From Armatimonadota bacterium (GTDB lineage Bacteria > Armatimonadota > Zipacnadia > UBA1398 > JAKPQA01), in contig JAKPQA010000074.1 of the NCBI GenBank assembly GCA_029547025.1, forward strand, positions 1-64,000: a stretch of 64,000 nt of DNA, in the 5' to 3' direction. This document shows positions 29,249 to 39,087 of this stretch, piece by piece. The stretch's first letter is position 1. Every line of letters starts with the position of its first letter. The position numbers and the translations under genes are program-made. Under the pieces are notes generated by a model. That model worked only from the letters and a program-made list of their open reading frames with translations, did not search any database and had not been told where the DNA came from.

Positions 29249-29800
29249 ATGGTGGTTGGCGCAATGCGTTCGGCGCACCACGTGATCATAGTAATAGCCC
29301 TTTCCGCAGCCATCGCCGGGTGTGGGAGCGGCGCACCCGTGGACCAGACGGTCGAGCCCCCGTCTCTTCAGGTCCAGGTGACCTGCACCGAGCACTGGCT
29401 CGATGCCAGCGGAGCCGCCGGGAGAGCACTGCTCATCGATACACCGTTCAACAAGGTGCAGATCACTGTCGATGAGCAGCCCGAGGGGGGCACCCTCACC
29501 TTCACGCCGCTCTATATCAAGGAGGGCGTGCAAGTCTACACGCCGACCGGGAACACTGCCGGACTCAGGCAGGCCGGAACCTGGGACACCGTCTTCACGG
29601 TGATCTCCCCGCGAACACACTGCCTGCCCGGCCACTACGTGCTGACGATCCTGCCGTACGTCGAGACGTCCGTCATCGACTCGGGCTACTACCCCTTGCC
29701 AAACCAAAGCAGGACGGTCGAGCTGGACATCACCGATACCCAGCATGCGACGGCCACGGCCGCGGTTGAGACGTCCTGCATCAAGTTCCCGGGCGACTAG
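29249..29800 (+). CDS. Small putative lipoprotein, unknown function
   Basis: Lipobox AIAGC in MRSAHHVIIVIALSAAIAGCGSGAP; SD-like AGGAAGG upstream; exact start uncertain (29249, 29252 or 29264). Confidence 0.65.
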   Translation: MVVGAMRSAHHVIIVIALSAAIAGCGSGAPVDQTVEPPSLQVQVTCTEHWLDASGAAGRALLIDTPFNKVQITVDEQPEGGTLTFTPLYIKEGVQVYTPTGNTAGLRQAGTWDTVFTVISPRTHCLPGHYVLTILPYVETSVIDSGYYPLPNQSRTVELDITDTQHATATAAVETSCIKFPGD

Positions 29801-31389
29801 GTCGCGAACGCGGGGCGAAGCATCGCCCCGCGTGCTCCCGATACCGTCACATCCAGCGTGCCGTCGATGTACACGCGGAACACATCGGCATGCGGCATCG
29901 TGGCCCAGTGATAGACCACCGTCCCCACGTTGGCCACATGCAGGGCGCCGCCGATCACGCTGAGGACCGCGATGATGAGGGCTGCCAGCTCGCTGGCCGC
30001 CGCTGCCGATAGGCCGACGCAGACGATGGCCAGAAGGGCCTCGACGCCCTCGGTGCCGATGAGCGAAATGCCCGTGAGGACGATCTGCACAACGGCACGG
30101 GTGGCCGACTTCCAGTTGAAGTGGCCAATGAAAGTCCGCAGGTTGTTCAGCATGTCCATGAAGTTCCGTGAGCTCGCGATGCTCTTGTAGAGATCGGTGC
30201 AGGTAAGCGGCAGCTTATCGCCGCCCGCGAGGAACCGGGCGTTGCTGATCCCCGAGATCACGGCGATGATGGGGAAGAACACGTAGAGCACGATGCTGAT
30301 CCCCCAGGCGTCCATCGTGCTCTCGGGGATGTCGTCAGGTAGCGGCTCGGTCGCCGCCGCGAAGCCCGGGCCGCGGATCCAGTACTCGAGGCACGAGATG
30401 CCCTTTGTGTCCCGACTGTCGAGCCCCTTCGCCTCCTGGAACTGCGTCCAGGTCAGCAGCGAGCCAATACTCAGTGGCACCGCGCCGGGCATCGAGTTGA
30501 TGCCGTCCGCCACCGTCTCCCAGTCCAGGTACTCGCCGTCGGTGTCGACCGGGTGCCGGTGGATGTTCACCCAACGCATGCCGTGGTTCTCCATGAAGAC
30601 GTCCACGTCGCGCGGCTTGCCCGGGTTCCACGTGGTGCCGCCCGTGCCCGCTCCAGGCACTTTGAAGCGCGACCAAGGGCTCGGACCTTCCACTCTGAGC
30701 TTCACGTCATAGTCGTTGATGTCCCGCGCCAGAGCTTCGGGAGCCGCGGGAGCGTGGTAGTCGCACCACTGCGAGTAGCAGTCCGACAGCAGGTCTGATA
30801 GGTGCTCATCGTTGGCGACCAGGTCAGCCAGAGCCTCTGTCGGGAGCTTCGTCGCCAGGTAGCGGGACAGAGTGCTGAAGGTGCCGTACCCTTTGAGCTC
30901 AGCGATGACCTTCGCCGCACCCTCTGGGTCCGTGTCGAGAATGCCCGGCGTCAGGAACAGCAATCCCATGGCCGTGCTATCGGCGTCGAACTGCGGCGCC
31001 GCGCGCGATGACGCCCCTGCCGTCGCGGAAACCGTCACGGCCAGGCCACGAAGTGTGCGGTTCTGGTCCAGCGCGAACAGGAGCTGCGGACCTTCGCCAG
31101 ACACCTGAGTCCGGAAACTGCCGGTCGCGGAGAGTGCGGCGCTCTGTTGGTACGCCGAGAGCACCGTCAGCCCCTCGCCGCCGATGGCCGTGCGGTCCAC
31201 ATAACCGGTGACCGTGACCACCTCGGGCGCGTTCGGGTCATCCGCGAAGTGGGTGGCGGTGGGGTCGCCCCCGTTGTTGCCACCGTTGCCGTGGTTGTCG
31301 TTGTTGCCGTCGACCGGCGCTGGCCCTCCCCCGCAGCCCGCAATCCCCACCATGACCGCGATCAGCAGCCACGCTATACCCCTGCTCAT
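29797..31389 (-). CDS. Putative lipoprotein with Asn/Gly-rich linker and hydrophobic C-terminal segments, unknown function
   Basis: MSRGIAWLLIAVMVGIAGCGGG lipobox; GNNDNHGNGGNNGGD linker; hydrophobic GISIVLYVFFPIIAVISGI and EALLAIVCVGLSAAAASELAALIIAVLSVIGGAL. Confidence 0.68.
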   Translation of the reverse strand: MSRGIAWLLIAVMVGIAGCGGGPAPVDGNNDNHGNGGNNGGDPTATHFADDPNAPEVVTVTGYVDRTAIGGEGLTVLSAYQQSAALSATGSFRTQVSGEGPQLLFALDQNRTLRGLAVTVSATAGASSRAAPQFDADSTAMGLLFLTPGILDTDPEGAAKVIAELKGYGTFSTLSRYLATKLPTEALADLVANDEHLSDLLSDCYSQWCDYHAPAAPEALARDINDYDVKLRVEGPSPWSRFKVPGAGTGGTTWNPGKPRDVDVFMENHGMRWVNIHRHPVDTDGEYLDWETVADGINSMPGAVPLSIGSLLTWTQFQEAKGLDSRDTKGISCLEYWIRGPGFAAATEPLPDDIPESTMDAWGISIVLYVFFPIIAVISGISNARFLAGGDKLPLTCTDLYKSIASSRNFMDMLNNLRTFIGHFNWKSATRAVVQIVLTGISLIGTEGVEALLAIVCVGLSAAAASELAALIIAVLSVIGGALHVANVGTVVYHWATMPHADVFRVYIDGTLDVTVSGARGAMLRPAFAT

Positions 31390-31439
31390 GCCCACCCGGA
31401 CGCGTCGGGTCACCAGCGTCGCGCTCCTCTCATGTTCCC

Positions 31440-32924
31440 TCACTCGTCGCCCGACGGGACGACTCGTATCGTGCACGCCCTGCTTGCCGGCAAACAGGTC
31501 ACGAAGTCGCTCGCCTCTGGATCCAAGCGCATGACCGCTCCGTTACCGAACAACCCGGACGTCGGGTTTGAGAGATCCACTGGGTACCCATCGAAGACAT
31601 AGACACGACCCAGTGGCGTCACCGCAATCCCCGTCGCCAGCTTCACGTTCGACATGTGCCCGAACAGCGCTTCCATCTGCTTCATGCTCACGTTGTGATA
31701 TGCGACCAGGTTGCCAGAGTTGTCGAACTTGAACAGACTGCGATCCCGGGTCGAGCCGATGACGCAGACGTTGCCCGCGTCGTCGACATCGACATCGTTG
31801 GCCAGCATCTCGTCGACGACGCTCCCACAGGCGAATGTGTAAGTCCACTGCGTGCGGAGACTGCCCGCTCGACCGAACTTCACGATCCGCTTGTTGCCCG
31901 TGTCGGCCACGAAACAGTTCCCATAGCGGTCCACCGCCATGCCCTGTGGGTCCTTGAGCTGACCCTCGCCCGAGCCCACCGGAATGAGCTGGCGCGAGAT
32001 GTCACGGAACTTGGCGTTCACTTGCACGATGCGGTAGGCGGCCAACCCGGTCGACGAGTCCACTGCCGGCCCGTCCAGCACGAAGACGGTGCCGAACGGG
32101 TCGATGTCGATGGACCGAGGCGATATGAACACCATCGGGTCCCACGGCGAGCTCGGACAACCCGCCTGGTACTCGCCGCCTCTCGAGAACACCTGAATGC
32201 GGTTGTTGCCTGTGTCGGCGACCCATATGTCGTGCGTCTCGGGGTGCACCGCGATGTCGTAGGGATACGAGAGCTGACCCAAGCTCACACCTTGCCCCCC
32301 ACCGATCTCGCGACTAAGCACCGGATCGCCGCTGGACAGGTCGTACTGGGCTATCTTGCTCTGCTGCGTGTCGAGGACGTACACGGTCAGGTCGCCATCG
32401 GCGGCGAGCTTGCACGGTGCCTGGAACTCACCGGCACCCGTGCCGTAGTAGCCCCAGCGGACATCGGCCACGTCGTACGCCCGCCGGTCGGTCTCCGGCT
32501 CAGAGAGGATCACTGACGCGTAGGTGATCCCATCGATGTTGGGCTTGATCGACACGTTGGCCTCGCCCCGGGCAAGCCACGGGTCTCTGTGTGCGGCGCT
32601 GGCGTATGCCGTCGCCTGCAACGTCGCGGCGCCCGCACGAACCGGGTCGAAAACCTTCTCGGTCTCCGGATAGTCGATATTCCCCGCGGTCCGAGTGGCA
32701 TCGGCGTAGATGATGTAGAGGCTGATCGACCGCGCGGCATCCGGGATGACGCGAGTGCTCGAGGGAGCCTCGGGCCACTTCACGCGAACCACGACCCGCC
32801 CCACCGAGCCGCTCTCCGACTCGGTAAGCGAGTCGCCGCCGAGTCCGCACCCCGCGAGGGCCACCACGCCCGCCAAGGCCAGGAGGCGAACGCTCGGTGG
32901 GGCACCACGGTTATCGAACAGCAC
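31440..32924 (-). CDS. NHL-repeat (6-bladed beta-propeller) lipoprotein
   Basis: Lipobox LALAGVVALAGCGLGG; NHL motifs LSYPYDIAVHPETHDIWVADTGNNRIQVFSRGG and LKDPQGMAVDRYGNCFVADTGNKRIVKFGRAG. Start uncertain; the ORF extends to 33059. Confidence 0.85.
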   Translation of the reverse strand: MLFDNRGAPPSVRLLALAGVVALAGCGLGGDSLTESESGSVGRVVVRVKWPEAPSSTRVIPDAARSISLYIIYADATRTAGNIDYPETEKVFDPVRAGAATLQATAYASAAHRDPWLARGEANVSIKPNIDGITYASVILSEPETDRRAYDVADVRWGYYGTGAGEFQAPCKLAADGDLTVYVLDTQQSKIAQYDLSSGDPVLSREIGGGQGVSLGQLSYPYDIAVHPETHDIWVADTGNNRIQVFSRGGEYQAGCPSSPWDPMVFISPRSIDIDPFGTVFVLDGPAVDSSTGLAAYRIVQVNAKFRDISRQLIPVGSGEGQLKDPQGMAVDRYGNCFVADTGNKRIVKFGRAGSLRTQWTYTFACGSVVDEMLANDVDVDDAGNVCVIGSTRDRSLFKFDNSGNLVAYHNVSMKQMEALFGHMSNVKLATGIAVTPLGRVYVFDGYPVDLSNPTSGLFGNGAVMRLDPEASDFVTCLPASRACTIRVVPSGDE

Positions 32925-33115
32925 GACCGACCACTCCCCAGAGAGGACAGGGACGCGCGCCCACCGCGCGCCCCCTCGCGCGTCACCGCTCACCATTCGG
33001 ACGGAATCGCGCGCACGCCTCCGCGACTCGGGAGCCGCAGGCGCTTCCCCGACACGCACCGAATACCCGCTCCGAGTCGCAGATCCCCAGATCCCTCAGA
33101 CAAGACGGAGCGTAC

Positions 33116-36100
33116 ATGATGCCACTTCTGCTTGCATGCCTGTGGGTTATGGCCCCCTCGAGCCCCGTTCCGGCCAGCTTCCCGTTCGACGGCACGCTCG
33201 CGTCCACCGTCGGGCACGCTCCAGTGCTTGCCGAGGGCGTCTTGTTCACCGAGGGCCGTCAGGGAGAGGCGGCCTACGTGGGCGGCCGCGCGCACCTGGC
33301 CTATCCCGTGGGGGGCCTCTACGATCCCGCCAAGGGCACAATAGGACTGTGGGTGCGCCCCAGATGGAACGCGCGAGACATACGTGGCGACCGGCTCCTA
33401 TGGTCGGTCGCGGGCGACGCGGGAGCTGACAACCAGATCGCTCTCGGGTTCTACGGAGGCGGCGACCGCACTATCGTCTACTTCTCGAACCCCGCCGGCG
33501 CCGACGGCGTGGTCTGGCCCATCGGCTGGCAGGCCGGCGAGTGGCATCACCTGCTGGCCTGCTGGGATGAGTCCACACGCTGCAGAGCCCTCTACATCGA
33601 TGGCGTTCGCGTGGGCGTCTCGAACTTCCGGCGCGACATGCCACGCACGGCTACGACCTTCCAGGTCGGCTATCTGCCGGGCGAGTACCAGGGCGCGACA
33701 GACGCGTGCCAGGCCGAGTGTGACATCGACGACCTGCGCCTCGCCCAGACCGTCGAACCCGCCGACTTCGCCGAGGCCGTCGCTGGGCTCGAGGAGAGTG
33801 CCACACGCGCCGAGCGTGAGGCGCTCCGGGCACGGCTCGCCGAGACGTTCTCCCTGGACCGCGTCGCGCGAGAGCACATCGAGGTCACCTGGGACGACGT
33901 CCTGGGCCTCTGCCACCCCATGACGAAGCGCGTGCCGATCCAAGTCCGCCACCACCCTGATGTCGTCTTCGTCCAGCCCGACATGTCCATCTCCCTTGGC
34001 ACCCGCGACGATGCTCTGGGCCTCGGCCTGGCCCTCGGGATTCCGCCCCGTCTGCCGGGCCTGCGCCAGGTGGTGCTCCGGCTCCACCGAGGCTACCAGC
34101 CGATCGTCATCAGCCAGTGGGAGACGGACGGGCTAACGGTGACCCAGACGGCCCTGTGCACGCTCGTGGGGGCCGAGGATGTGAGAACGGGCCGCGAGAC
34201 CCAGTACGTCATCACCCACACCACCGTCAGCAACACCGGGGACACCACCCGGGAGACCACCCTGACAGCTCTCATCGGCCGAATGGGCGGCTCGCAGAAC
34301 ACCAACTACGGCCCCTTCATGGCCCCGGTGGACCGTTGGCTGCAACCGGACATGGGCCTGCGCCTTGCCGACGGAGTGGTGACGGTGGGCGACCGAGGCC
34401 TGCTCGCCTACCGCGCGGAGGGCACCAGCGGCCCCGAGCTCCGTCCGACCCTGGCGCTGCCCGTGCCCACAGGAGCCCCCCAACGCGAGCTCACGAACTG
34501 CCTGTGCTTCCCCACCAGCCTCGCCCCGGGCGAGGAGACCACCGTCGACCTGGTCGCTCCCACCGCGCCGGGGCTCTGCGACCCTCAGGACCTGGCCCAA
34601 GCTGCATTGACTCCGTTCGCCGAGGCGCTCTCCAGGGCGGAGGCCTACTGGGATGCTCCACTCGCCAAAGGCATGAAGCTGACCACGCCGGAGCCGCGCT
34701 ATAACGACATCTACCGCCACCTGATCCTCTCGTCGCTGCAGAGCACCGTCCAGGAGCCCGACCGGCCGTGGCACGTGCCCTACCAGAGCGTCTTCGCGCC
34801 CTCCATGGTCTGGCCGTGGGAGTTCGCCCACATGGCCGTGCCCCTCATGTCCATCGGCTACGCGGAGGAGATGCGGCCGTCGCTGGCCTTCTTCACCGAG
34901 CGGCAGACGGGCGTCGGACCGCACTCTGCCGGCCGAGGGCCCGAGGGCGATGTGCTCTCGGTGGACGGCTGCTACACCGGCACGTCGATGTACTGGATGT
35001 GCGAGACGGGCTCCGTCCTCTGGGCACTTGGCGAGGAGTATCTCCGCTCGGGCGATGCCGACTGGCTCCGCCAGCAGCGCCCGAGCATCCTCGCCGCCTG
35101 GGGGTGGATCCAGCGGGAGCGGGCCCGCACACGTCTGCGGTATGACGACGGCCGAAAGGTCGAGTACTACGGCCTTCTGCCCAAGGGCCGCGTGCACGAC
35201 TGGGAAGGGCACCGGTACCACTTCGGCTTCTCCGACGGATACACGTGGAAGGGCATGTCGACCATAGCCAATGCATTCGCGCGCGCCGGCCTGCCGGAAG
35301 CAGACCGGCTGACCGCCGAGGCCGAGGAGTACAAGCAGTGCATCCTCGATGTCGCGCGGCGGGCCGAGTTCACCGATCCCGAGACCGGCCTCTCGTTCGT
35401 CCCGAGCACCGTGTTCCACCGCGAGGGCGCCCGGGGCGGCGTCTGGTGGGCCGATGGGCCCCAGGCGCTGTTCGCCAGCGGGATCCTCGACCCCACTGAC
35501 CGGCGGTTCGAGCCGATGCTCGAGTACCTCGACCGGAAGTGGACTACCCTCATGGGGCTCATGGGCCACATGGATGGCCCTCCCGACAACACCTACTGGT
35601 ACGTGAACTCAACTGAGCGCGAGTACTACCGAGACTTCCTCGCCCGGGGCGAGTTTGAGAAGGCGTGGCTCGTGTTCACATCCAACCTGGCCTACACGCT
35701 GTCACACGACTGCTATCAGACCGTTGAGCGGATCGACGTGTATGAGAGCAACTTCGCGCCCTTCCAGCCCAACCCGTCGGGCAACGGCCGGCTGCTCGAT
35801 ATGTTCAAGCGAATGGTGGTCGACGAGCAGGATCCACGGACGCTGTGGCTCCTCCGCGGGTGTCCGCGCGCGTGGCTGGCGCCGGGGCAGTCGGTTCGGG
35901 CCTCGGACGCCCCGACGGCCTTCGGGACCGTTGGCGTCGAGTCCCGATCGACGGAGGGTGCCGTGGTAGTCCAGATCGACCCACCGGCGCAGTGGCCGCC
36001 CGATGGTCTCCGGGTCGTGGTGCGCCGGCCCGGAGGCGGCCGGTGGAGCCGCATAACGGTCAATGGCCACCGGGCCGAGCTTGAGGATGGGATCGAGACC

Positions 36101-36151
36101 GTCCGCGTGCGGAAGGCATGTCGGCACCTCACGCTGGTGTGCCAGCCGTGA
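33116..36151 (+). CDS. Secreted protein with N-terminal LamG domain and (alpha/alpha)6-barrel glycosidase-like domain
   Basis: ATG 33116 signal MMPLLLACLWVMAPSSPVPA; LamG KGTIGLWVRPRWNARD...GEWHHLLACWDESTRCRALYIDGV; six-hairpin-like VWPWEFAHMAVPLMSIGYAEEMRPSLAFF. Confidence 0.78.
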   Translation: MMPLLLACLWVMAPSSPVPASFPFDGTLASTVGHAPVLAEGVLFTEGRQGEAAYVGGRAHLAYPVGGLYDPAKGTIGLWVRPRWNARDIRGDRLLWSVAGDAGADNQIALGFYGGGDRTIVYFSNPAGADGVVWPIGWQAGEWHHLLACWDESTRCRALYIDGVRVGVSNFRRDMPRTATTFQVGYLPGEYQGATDACQAECDIDDLRLAQTVEPADFAEAVAGLEESATRAEREALRARLAETFSLDRVAREHIEVTWDDVLGLCHPMTKRVPIQVRHHPDVVFVQPDMSISLGTRDDALGLGLALGIPPRLPGLRQVVLRLHRGYQPIVISQWETDGLTVTQTALCTLVGAEDVRTGRETQYVITHTTVSNTGDTTRETTLTALIGRMGGSQNTNYGPFMAPVDRWLQPDMGLRLADGVVTVGDRGLLAYRAEGTSGPELRPTLALPVPTGAPQRELTNCLCFPTSLAPGEETTVDLVAPTAPGLCDPQDLAQAALTPFAEALSRAEAYWDAPLAKGMKLTTPEPRYNDIYRHLILSSLQSTVQEPDRPWHVPYQSVFAPSMVWPWEFAHMAVPLMSIGYAEEMRPSLAFFTERQTGVGPHSAGRGPEGDVLSVDGCYTGTSMYWMCETGSVLWALGEEYLRSGDADWLRQQRPSILAAWGWIQRERARTRLRYDDGRKVEYYGLLPKGRVHDWEGHRYHFGFSDGYTWKGMSTIANAFARAGLPEADRLTAEAEEYKQCILDVARRAEFTDPETGLSFVPSTVFHREGARGGVWWADGPQALFASGILDPTDRRFEPMLEYLDRKWTTLMGLMGHMDGPPDNTYWYVNSTEREYYRDFLARGEFEKAWLVFTSNLAYTLSHDCYQTVERIDVYESNFAPFQPNPSGNGRLLDMFKRMVVDEQDPRTLWLLRGCPRAWLAPGQSVRASDAPTAFGTVGVESRSTEGAVVVQIDPPAQWPPDGLRVVVRRPGGGRWSRITVNGHRAELEDGIETVRVRKACRHLTLVCQP

Positions 36152-36233
36152 AGCTGGCGGCGGAACGAGGGAGCGTGTGGGTCAGGGCCGTTGTGGGGCC
36201 CCATGGCCCCAGCACATAGGGAGGTGCATCACG

Positions 36234-36920
36234 ATGCGACACGGAGCATGGATCACGGTGAGCGTCGTCGTGGCAGTTGCCGTCGGGCTCGCCGCAGCGC
36301 AAGACAATGGGTATGCGCTGAAGGACTACATGCCAAGAGCCGTAGGGTCGATCTGGTCGATGCAGCCAGCCGGTGGCGGCCAGCGCACGACACTCGAGGT
36401 ACTGCCGCCCGAAGACATCAATGGACACCAGGTCTCGGCGCTCGTGACGAAGTCGCCCGATGGCACGGTCCGTATGGGGACGTATGAGACCGTGGACGCC
36501 GACAGCTATATCGTCTATGGATCACTATTCGTCGCCGGTCCGGGCGGCCCCGGCGGGGGCCCGCAGGGCCCCGCCCCGGATGAGCCCCGGAAGGTCCTCC
36601 ACGACCCGCCCGCACGATTCCCGGGCACCCTCAAAGTCGGCGAAACCTACGAGGCCACCTTCAGCTCCACCGGCGGCCGGCGGCCGGCCCAGGTGACCAT
36701 GAAGATCACCCTCGAGGCCGTCGAGTCAGTCACCGTGCCCAAGGGGACCTTCGACGGCTGCCTCAAGGTCGTGACCTCCACCACTCGAGGACAACGCGAG
36801 ATGAAACGCACCACTTGGTACGCCAAAGGCGTTGGGCCAGTGAAGACGGAGCGCGTGGGCCGCAATGGGCTGGCCAACGTCACCGAGTTGGTCGAGTACA
36901 AGCTCGGCGAGACCCCATAG
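36234..36920 (+). CDS. Secreted hypothetical protein
   Basis: SD-like GGGAGGTG then ATG 36234; signal MRHGAWITVSVVVAVAVGLAAAQ; VTVPKGTFDGCLKVVT...TTWYAKGVGPVKTE is common in uncharacterised secreted proteins. Confidence 0.72.
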   Translation: MRHGAWITVSVVVAVAVGLAAAQDNGYALKDYMPRAVGSIWSMQPAGGGQRTTLEVLPPEDINGHQVSALVTKSPDGTVRMGTYETVDADSYIVYGSLFVAGPGGPGGGPQGPAPDEPRKVLHDPPARFPGTLKVGETYEATFSSTGGRRPAQVTMKITLEAVESVTVPKGTFDGCLKVVTSTTRGQREMKRTTWYAKGVGPVKTERVGRNGLANVTELVEYKLGETP

Positions 36921-36996
36921 GAGCCTGGCGCGTGGAGCGAAGGGGGAGGGCAGTGGCTGATCACGACCTGGGCCGGATCAGCCCTGCCCGACCCAT

Positions 36997-37782
36997 TCAT
37001 GCCCCCGCCGGCATCAGCCGGACGGCATCCGCGTTGCAGTAGCCCTCCGATGGAGTCTGTGTGGTGAACTCGATGTAACTGCCAGGGCCCAGTGTAAGGG
37101 TCGCCAACGGGAACCACTCATTCCCGTTCCGCCTCAGACTGACATAGTAGGTATGGTCGGTTCCCGACGAGTCGTGCACGATGATCGGCTGGGCGGCGGT
37201 TCGGTTTTCCGCAGCCGACCAGTAGACCGAGATGTCATACAACGCCACGGTCGCCAGGTCCAGCGTGAAGCGGGCGCGCGCGAGCGGATCGGGAGGCGTG
37301 CTGTAGGCGTACGCGAAGTCGGCGCCCCAGCACCCATTCCCATCGGTTGTGGGCGACAGATCCCAGGTCCCCTCGACAACCGAGAACGCCGCATCGGTGT
37401 TGTCGATAGCCATGCCTACAGTGACCGTGACATCGTCCACACTGGAGGCGCTTCCATCGTTGGCAGTCAGGCGGAGCACATAGACGCCCATGGCATCGAA
37501 CGTAGCCGTCGTGTCCACGGCCGCGGCATTGCCGAAAAGGACGTTCCCCGGCCCGCTCACTCGACTCCACGTCGTGGTCAGCGTCCCGCTTGGGCTCCCA
37601 TCATCTGTCGCTGTGGCGTCCAGATTCAGCGCAATCCCCACAAGGGCCGCGAGGTCTGCCCCGGCATTGACAACCGGGGCGGCGTTCCCGCCACCCCCAC
37701 CGCCACCGCATCCGGCCGCGACGAGTCCAAGTACCACAACCGCAGCGACCGGAGCGATCGCACTCCGACGTTCCCGGTCCAT
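36997..37782 (-). CDS. Lipoprotein with PKD-like domain and golvesin/xanthan-lyase-like C-terminal domain
   Basis: LGLVAAGCGGGGGGGN lipobox with poly-Gly; PVVNAGADLAALVGIALNLDATATDDG (PKD-like); C-terminal YDISVYWSAAENRTAAQPIIVHDSSGTDHTYYVSLRRNGNEWFPLATLTL. Confidence 0.78.
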   Translation of the reverse strand: MDRERRSAIAPVAAVVVLGLVAAGCGGGGGGGNAAPVVNAGADLAALVGIALNLDATATDDGSPSGTLTTTWSRVSGPGNVLFGNAAAVDTTATFDAMGVYVLRLTANDGSASSVDDVTVTVGMAIDNTDAAFSVVEGTWDLSPTTDGNGCWGADFAYAYSTPPDPLARARFTLDLATVALYDISVYWSAAENRTAAQPIIVHDSSGTDHTYYVSLRRNGNEWFPLATLTLGPGSYIEFTTQTPSEGYCNADAVRLMPAGA

Positions 37783-37855
37783 CGCGATCCCTCCACCTTC
37801 TCATGTCCGCACGCATTGAATGCAGTCTGAGTGGTGGGTTCGCGACTGCGCCAGA

Positions 37856-39082
37856 CTAGTCCTCGATCGAGGCTAGGCGCACAACCTCCGAACACATCGC
37901 AACCACGTGGTAGTCGACCTTCCACTCATTCCCCTTGTCGGCATTGCGAGCATCCTCGTGCGGATACCAACCTCCAACCTCCGGATCGGTGAAGTGCTCG
38001 CGCCAGAAACCAACGTTCCGCAGCAGCGCCTCCGCCAGGTCGCCCCGACCCCGAGCCGCCACATGATGCGCCAGAGCCCGCGTGGCCTCGCACTGCTCCC
38101 ACCAGCCCCTCGGGCGCGAGCGGTCCCCAGCGCCTCCACCGACCGGGTAGGACGTCCTCACCCCTCCGTCGGCGTCCATCCCATGTGCGAGGCCGAACTC
38201 CAGCAGCGCCGCGGCGGGACCGGCATAGCGGCTCGGCAGGCCGACCTCGACCGCGCGTGAGAGCAGGAATGCCCACTCGAACAGATGGCCGATGTTGATC
38301 CAGCCACCGGCGGAGTCGGGCAGGGCGCGCCAAGCCGGGTCATATGTCTCGGGGAGCGCTCCGTCGGCGCGCATGAGCTCTCCGGTGATGAAGTCGCCCA
38401 CGCCCTGCGCCGCTGACGTCATGTGCCCCATCCCCGGAACCATGCTGAGCCACAGCAGTGCCTCGAACATGTGCATGACCGGGTTCTGGCTGCGCACCTC
38501 GTCCAGGATCTGGATGCCTTCTCGGTCGGTTCGCTGCGCCAGCCCTCCGGCATCATCGGCCAGGTGCTCCTCGACCCACCGCCACACACTCTCGGCCGCT
38601 GCGGCGTAGCGGTCATCGCCCGTGCACGCGGCGGCGTTGGCCAGGCCGAAGAGGGCGAAGGCGTGCCCGTAAGCATCCTTGTAGTCCTCGAGGACCCGAC
38701 CGCCACGCCCGACCGACCAGAACACGCCGCCGAAGTCGCGATCGACGAAGTGCTCCACGATGTAGTCTGCCCCACGCCTCACGACCGTGCGATAGCCCTC
38801 GTCACCGGTCAGCACATGCCCCGCGGCGAAGTTGTGCACCAGCCGACCCTGCGACACGATCGTGCTGAACCCGCGGTCCACGGGGCGCCACCGGGCGTCG
38901 ACGTGCGGCAGAAGCAGGCCCTCAGGCGTCGGTGCCACCGCAAGCCACCTGGGCAGCAACTCCTCGGCAATATGAGCACGGAACCAAGCCACGTCGAGCA
39001 GGGCGCTAATCCCTGACACCGAGACACCGTCCCAACGCAACCAGCCGACAGGAGCCACCGGAAGGCCGCCCGGCACCGCCAC
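37856..39082 (-). CDS. N-acylglucosamine 2-epimerase (AGE)-family sugar epimerase/isomerase-like protein
   Basis: FGGVFWSVGRGGRVLEDYKDAYGHAFALFGLANA, QNPVMHMFEALLWL, GGWYPHEDARNADKGNEWKVDYHVVAM are AGE-family signatures. Confidence 0.85.
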   Translation of the reverse strand: MAVPGGLPVAPVGWLRWDGVSVSGISALLDVAWFRAHIAEELLPRWLAVAPTPEGLLLPHVDARWRPVDRGFSTIVSQGRLVHNFAAGHVLTGDEGYRTVVRRGADYIVEHFVDRDFGGVFWSVGRGGRVLEDYKDAYGHAFALFGLANAAACTGDDRYAAAAESVWRWVEEHLADDAGGLAQRTDREGIQILDEVRSQNPVMHMFEALLWLSMVPGMGHMTSAAQGVGDFITGELMRADGALPETYDPAWRALPDSAGGWINIGHLFEWAFLLSRAVEVGLPSRYAGPAAALLEFGLAHGMDADGGVRTSYPVGGGAGDRSRPRGWWEQCEATRALAHHVAARGRGDLAEALLRNVGFWREHFTDPEVGGWYPHEDARNADKGNEWKVDYHVVAMCSEVVRLASIED

Positions 39083-39087
39083 CGCGG

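Noticed and set aside
31265-31315. GTT/GTTGCC-rich stretch as a non-coding microsatellite
   Set aside because: It is in frame and encodes the Asn/Gly-rich spacer of the minus-strand lipoprotein.
34133-35569. 478-aa minus-strand ORF
   Set aside because: Antisense to the LamG/(alpha/alpha)6-barrel gene; compositional artefact.
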